Assembly (NCBI GenBank): GCA_022592435.1
Contig: JABYQS010000001.1
Span: forward strand, 186,001-250,000
Direction: 5' to 3'
Origin: Cerioporus squamosus
Taxonomy: Eukaryota > Basidiomycota > Agaricomycetes > Polyporales > Polyporaceae
DNA length: 64,000 bases
In this document: one piece after another, positions 59,490-64,000 of the stretch
Position numbering within the stretch: the stretch's first letter is position 1
Layout of the letters: each line of letters begins with the position of its first letter
Position numbers and translations under genes: made by a program
The notes under the pieces: generated by a model
Told to the model about the DNA's origin: nothing
Databases searched by the model: none
Seen by the model: the letters and a program-made list of their open reading frames with translations, nothing else

Positions 59490-61532
59490 ACGCTGGGCTG
59501 TCGCAATGGGTTAGTTCGCCTCGTGGGGTCCCCTTCAATCAACGCTTTGGACTTCTGCACCTTTTCGGTATCCTTATTGCCCCTCTCCTATGCTTTGACG
59601 GACTCTTCCAGATTCCTGCAGTCTAGAATTTGTGTGCAATAGATACTATCAAATACAAATGCCCGTGTGCTCTATGCTGTCTTTGCGAGACGTCGAAGAC
59701 ACGGCACGGTGTGTCAAAGAACATAAAGCTTAGGGCTGGCGACCGGTGGGAGCAATGTCAGCAGATCGACATCGATGCTACCCGAGCCCTTCGTGGCGCA
59801 CGGTAGGGGATTCAACGCTCACAAGGTCTCTGAGACTTGGAGTTCTGGAGATTCCTCGGCCTTGCGTGGCCCAGAGCGAAGCAGCGAAGTCGAACACGGG
59901 GGCGGTAGAGATGTCGCACAAACTCCACGAGGCTACTGTCAAACTATCGCCTGCGAAGCTTTAGGCATAATCGTCGGGCACGCTTCCGCGAAGATGAGCT
60001 GCCGCATGTATCCCTTACAGGACATCGGAACCTCGGGGAAGACGCCCCCCTGGTCACGGTCGGCGGGGCGACTGGCCATGACCCGCGGGAACCGGCCTGG
60101 TTAGGGAGCCTGGGCCAGTCTGATCGCAGGGTTGGCCTTCCTGAGATTGGCATCGAGATAAGGTTTCGACAAAGGCAGGTAAGCAACACATCGCATAGCA
60201 TGTTCGTGTCGCAGGACCGGAAGATGAGGCTGTCTCGCCCGATGCTGGGATGTGATTTGACCACGGACTCGCAACCCCTTCTTCGGGGGCTTTGGAAGGC
60301 GAGAAGGGAAGGGATGGCTGCGTTTGTGGAACATTCTGCGAGGTGGCCTGGGTGAGAACTGCGGGGACAGTGATGGCAAGCGCAGACCGGGGCAGAAGCA
60401 TGACGTTTCTTTGAGCATGTTCGGAACGACCGCGACGGTCCAGACATTGTCAACGGTCTCAAGCAAACCCGCACTCGACTTCTCGCTGCCTCATGTCGAC
60501 ACGGCGGGATGTCGGTGTTCTAGAGTTTGTCGACTCGGAGCGATGTGTGCTGAGATGCGGAAGTTACGGGACGCACTTACGACATCACCACGTATTGGGG
60601 CTGCCGGGTCTTGGAGACGGAAAGGCAGCGTGGGGTTCATTGCACCATTCTTTCCGACACACCTGCGCGGACATACAGTTAGAACCGTGCGCTATACTTC
60701 GTCTTGTCCCGCTTGTGAGGGACAGACACACCTTTCCGGGAAGCGGTGAGCTATAGCGGAGCGAGAAGAGCCCCATCTCAGCGAAGCAGCGTGTACTGTT
60801 ACGAAGCTTGCTCCCGCGTTCAGCATTCAGCAGGCAAGTGAATGGGCGAGGGAGCGGTTGCAGAAAGACCTTCGAGAACGAAACCTCATCCGGATGCGGT
60901 TCGAGATGATGCCTGGGGTTCATGCCAGATGAGCTCCGCACAACGTTCCTCAGGAGCGAGGTACGATCCGGACTCGCTGGCAGTACTCCCGTTCCGCCGC
61001 TTCAGGACGCGTGTTGGGTAGGATGACCAGGAAGAAGTGCAGATGACGCATGTTGCGGGGTTACAGAGGCGAACGGCTGTCCATCTCCACACTGCGCGGA
61101 CTGCCAGCGGGCAGCTAGCGGTGAAACGTGGCGCATGTGCGAGCGAGGATGCGCGGATGTATTGTTACCGGGAATCTGGTATGCGAAGCCGTGCAAGGAC
61201 GCGCGGATGGCGAGGAGGCGTACTCAGCGGGTGTGGCCAACGGGGACTTGGAGGATGAAAGCCGAAGAGATTATCGGCAGGATAAGTAGGCAATCTGATA
61301 AGTTAAGCGATAAGTTGAATTTGATTGGCGAGGGTGGCTTGTGATTGCGATTGTGCATTTTCCCACGAGTCATTGTGGCCCCAGGTGTGTGCAGGACGAG
61401 CTCCACGCTGAGCCCACATCTCTCCCTCCTCCGCTCGTGTGACCGACCGTCCGCCGTCGCTTGCAGTACGAGGTCCATAATTCCACTTGCATCGCTGTGA
61501 TTCACACGGTACATCACCAGTGTTGTTACTCT
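59490..61532. other. 2-kb stretch without a recognised gene
   Basis: Holds the MFS 3' UTR and the choline kinase promoter. Frames around 59944-60474 (minus) and 60324-60749 (plus) overlap and show no recognised motif. A small block of TAAGTTAAGCGATAAGTTGA direct repeats lies near 61300. Confidence 0.45.
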
Positions 61533-63350
61533 ATGGCTGTGGCTCCGTCTAAAGCCCGTTCAAGGACCTCCTTTTACAGCAAGCTTCTCAACGTCTTTCG
61601 CGAAGCAGGCATCGTCTCGCGGTCCAAACAAAGACCCATGTCCCCTACACTTGGTCCTGATCTCGCACCAGCCACCTCATTGGGCACGTACAGGCCTGGT
61701 GGGGTGCCCATTCGCAGATCTTCCACCAGTTCCTCCCGTACCATACCCGATAACGGCTCTCTCGCCTCTATCGGTACCTCACCAGCGTACTCCTCGTCTT
61801 CCCTGTCCATACCGTTTGACAATGGAGATGTCGATGTTGTCCGAGTAGAGGGTTTACGGCACGCAGGCATAAGACTTGAAGCACGGTGAGTATCGTAGTG
61901 TACACTCCTGTGGCTCCCTCCCGGACGCCCGCCGGCAAGCTGACCACTTGTGGGACAGGACGGCACTGTCTATCTTGGTCTGACGTCTGCATGCTTCATC
62001 CACGCACATATCGCTGACTGCTTCCTCTGTAGACGTTACAAGACAGCTGCCTTCGCTGAGCAGCTTCTCGACATACTCCGCACGCTCCGCGTCCCTTCAT
62101 GGACTGGCTCGGAGATTACGCCAGGACGAATTCAAATCCAGAAGGTCTCGGGCTCTTTGACCAATGCCGTATTTTTCGTGTCCTGTCCATCGGTGCCGAA
62201 GACGCGCACTCTGCTCCTGCGCATCTATGGCCCGTCCTCTGGCACCCTCATTTCACGTCCGCGCGAGCTGCACACCCTCCACGTGTTGTCGTCGAAGTAT
62301 CACATCGGACCCCGTGTTTATGGCACGTTCGAAAACGGGCGCGTGGAGGAGTACTTTGATTCCTCTGCCCTGACGGCTGCCGACATACGCAACCCCGAAA
62401 TCAGCTCATGGATTGGCGCTAGAATGGCAGAGCTTCACGGCGTGGACATTGACGCTGTGGACGATGACCCGCAAGGCGCGGATGTGCTAGACACAGGCGT
62501 TCAGCTTGGGGTGAAGAAGAATGTCAAGTCCTGGCTAGTTGCCGCCCGGCAGGTCCTCGCCTTGCCTGCGGCACCCGCGGAAGTTCGTGACCGCCTTGAC
62601 CTGGACAGGTTCGAGCTCGAATGGCAGCGGTACATGCAGTGGATTGATCAGAAGGAGAAGACCGAAGGCGCCAGCAGGAGGGTATTCTCCCACAATGACA
62701 CGCAGTACGGCAACCTCTTGCGCCTGCGGACGGTGAAGGAAGGCCAGTCTGCACATCGACAAGTAAGCAGTCTGCTTGTTCCACGAACTTTCCGCAATGC
62801 ATGAGCTGACTGAGTCGTTCTTTTACCTACTTCGCGTCCTGTCTTTGCATCTCTCACTCTAACACTACCTGTCGAACTATGCAAATTCACGCCACAGATT
62901 ATAGTCGTTGACTTCGAGTACGCTTCCCCAAACCCTGCTGCCTTCGATATCGCGAACCACTTCCACGAGTGGACGGTGAACTACCACGGGCCCACACCCT
63001 GCATACTTAATCCCGACCTCTACCCCACCCTGGAGGAGCGTCGTAACTTCTACCGCGCGTACCTCACGCACTCCGAATGCCCACTTGACGACTCGGAGCC
63101 CGAGGTCTCCCAAGAGCTTCCCGAAGACGCCCTCGAGGCCGCCATGGAGAAGCTCGAGAGCCAGGTTCGCGCCTGGAGCCCTGCGTCGCACGCGATGTGG
63201 TCCATTTGGGGTATCGTGCAGGCCCGGGAGTTCGTGGAAGGGCAAGACACCGAACCCGAGTTCGACTACCTCGCCTACGCGATGTGCCGCATGGACCTCT
63301 TCCGCCGCGAGCTGCGTGCGCTGGGTGTCCCGGAGTTACCTGTTCCGTAG
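61533..63350 (+). CDS. Choline/ethanolamine kinase
   Basis: Phosphorylates choline or ethanolamine, the first step of the Kennedy pathway of phospholipid synthesis. Start MAVAPSKARSRTSFYSKLLN; a Ser-rich N-terminal region (SSTSSSRTIPDNGSLASI) is cytosolic and low complexity. Kinase blocks: RIQIQKVSGSLTNAVFFVS (glycine-type loop), RTLLLRIYGPSSG (Lys/Arg site), RELHTLHVLSSKYHIGPRV, NGRVEEYFDS, the Brenner motif VFSHNDTQYGNLLRL (HNDxxxxN), IIVVDFEYASPNPAAFDIAN (DFEY metal-binding) and HFHEWTVNYHGP. The C-terminus has RAWSPASHAMWSIWGIVQA. Three exons, with introns near 61888-62035 and 62764-62898. An alternative late stop at 62804 would cut the enzyme, so the spliced form is preferred. Confidence 0.95.
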
Positions 63351-64000
63351 TGGATGCGCGCTCTGCGCTCTTCGAAGCTCTTCCTTTCTTTGCACCCGGG
63401 TCCTTTGTTTCTGTGTCGTGGGCGTCCCTGCGGCGCGCGCAAGCGTGTTGTCATTGACGTGATGTGGGAGGCGAGTCCAGGGTAGCGTCGCGTCGTGCTG
63501 GGTTCTGGCTGCTGGTGTCGTGTCTAGATCTACTTACGACTTACGATTGGAGCCGTAGATTCACAAACGCTTACCTTAGGCGTACTATCGTATACCCGCC
63601 CCTTCTCTGACCACTTGACTAACATAGGCTAATGCATGTGGTCAGTATTCGCTATCGGTACTTCGGACGTAGTGACGTACCTCTTCAAAGCTTCACCTTC
63701 TGCTGTACATATTTTACATCATGGTATTGGAGCGCAACGATAATACGTGCCGTTTCACGTCTTTCGTTGACAGCGTGTATACCTTACGGAGGTGAACTCT
63801 GCTGGACCTTGCTCGGAACAACCACCGGTCACAACCACGAGCAGCAGGCCATGCAGAAGGGGGACACAAGAGGGAAGCATAAGCGTGATGTATTAATGTC
63901 ATAAGATAACATGTGCGGACGTTCGACGATGGGTGATGTGGGAGAGATGTAGGTGAGCTATCCGGATTGTCAAGAGAGGAATAAGTCAAACTTGCTTCGA
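63351..64000. other. 3' flank, no gene seen
   Basis: The choline kinase 3' UTR and downstream sequence to the window end. No supported reading frame. Confidence 0.5.

Noticed and set aside
59944..60749. Coding gene between the MFS and choline kinase genes
   Set aside because: Overlapping Arg/Ser/Cys-rich frames on opposite strands without motifs; composition is that of GC-rich noncoding DNA.
61270..61330. TAAGTTAAGC/GATAAGTTGA tandem repeat as a regulatory array
   Set aside because: Only two or three short imperfect copies; cannot be told from chance.

Overview
This 64 kb window looks like nuclear DNA of a filamentous basidiomycete, most likely an Agaricomycete (a wood-decay type is plausible; the exact order is inference). 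Evidence: GC-rich, densely packed genes broken by many short GT-AG introns of roughly 45-70 bp; single-copy eukaryotic housekeeping genes; GPI-anchored and secreted cell-wall enzymes; and a KDZ-type transposon next to a Tet-like dioxygenase, a pairing known mainly from mushroom-forming fungi.

Layout. 0-5.5 kb: a Tet/JBP-like 2-oxoglutarate/Fe(II) dioxygenase (+) converging on an apparently intact KDZ transposase (-), followed by a cluster of degenerate CCTGCAGG repeats and a perfect palindrome; this is the most interesting part. 6-20 kb: housekeeping block with chitin deacetylase, SET/NAP histone chaperone, SAC1 phosphoinositide phosphatase, U2 snRNP A' (LEA1), a TMEM205-like membrane protein, COP9 signalosome CSN6, MCM5 and an Emi1-like small protein, then an intron-containing tRNA-Lys(CTT). 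21.7-28 kb: a large-subunit catalase with a C-terminal DJ-1/PfpI-like domain and a C2H2 zinc-finger regulator, separated by 2.3 kb without a recognisable gene. 28-32 kb: a gene-poor stretch with protein-like fragments. 32-44.3 kb: serine carboxypeptidase (S10), a decayed tRNA-Lys copy, NRAMP metal transporter, Mediator MED6, AP-3 sigma (with an apparent frameshift), an F-box-like protein, and an unrecognised Ser/Pro-rich protein. 44.3-47 kb: gene-poor. 47-64 kb: GH18 chitinase with chitin-binding modules, CK2 alpha, a SET-domain protein, mitochondrial DnaJ (Mdj1), an MFS drug/amino-acid transporter, and choline/ethanolamine kinase.

No operons are expected or seen. Several gene pairs share short divergent promoters (SAC1/LEA1, CSN6/MCM5, NRAMP/MED6, CK2alpha/SET). 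Apart from the transposon and its dioxygenase, the genes are functionally independent; chitin deacetylase and GH18 chitinase both act on the wall but lie 40 kb apart. Exon limits were read by eye from splice signals and conserved protein motifs, so CDS coordinates span first start codon to stop codon and include introns.
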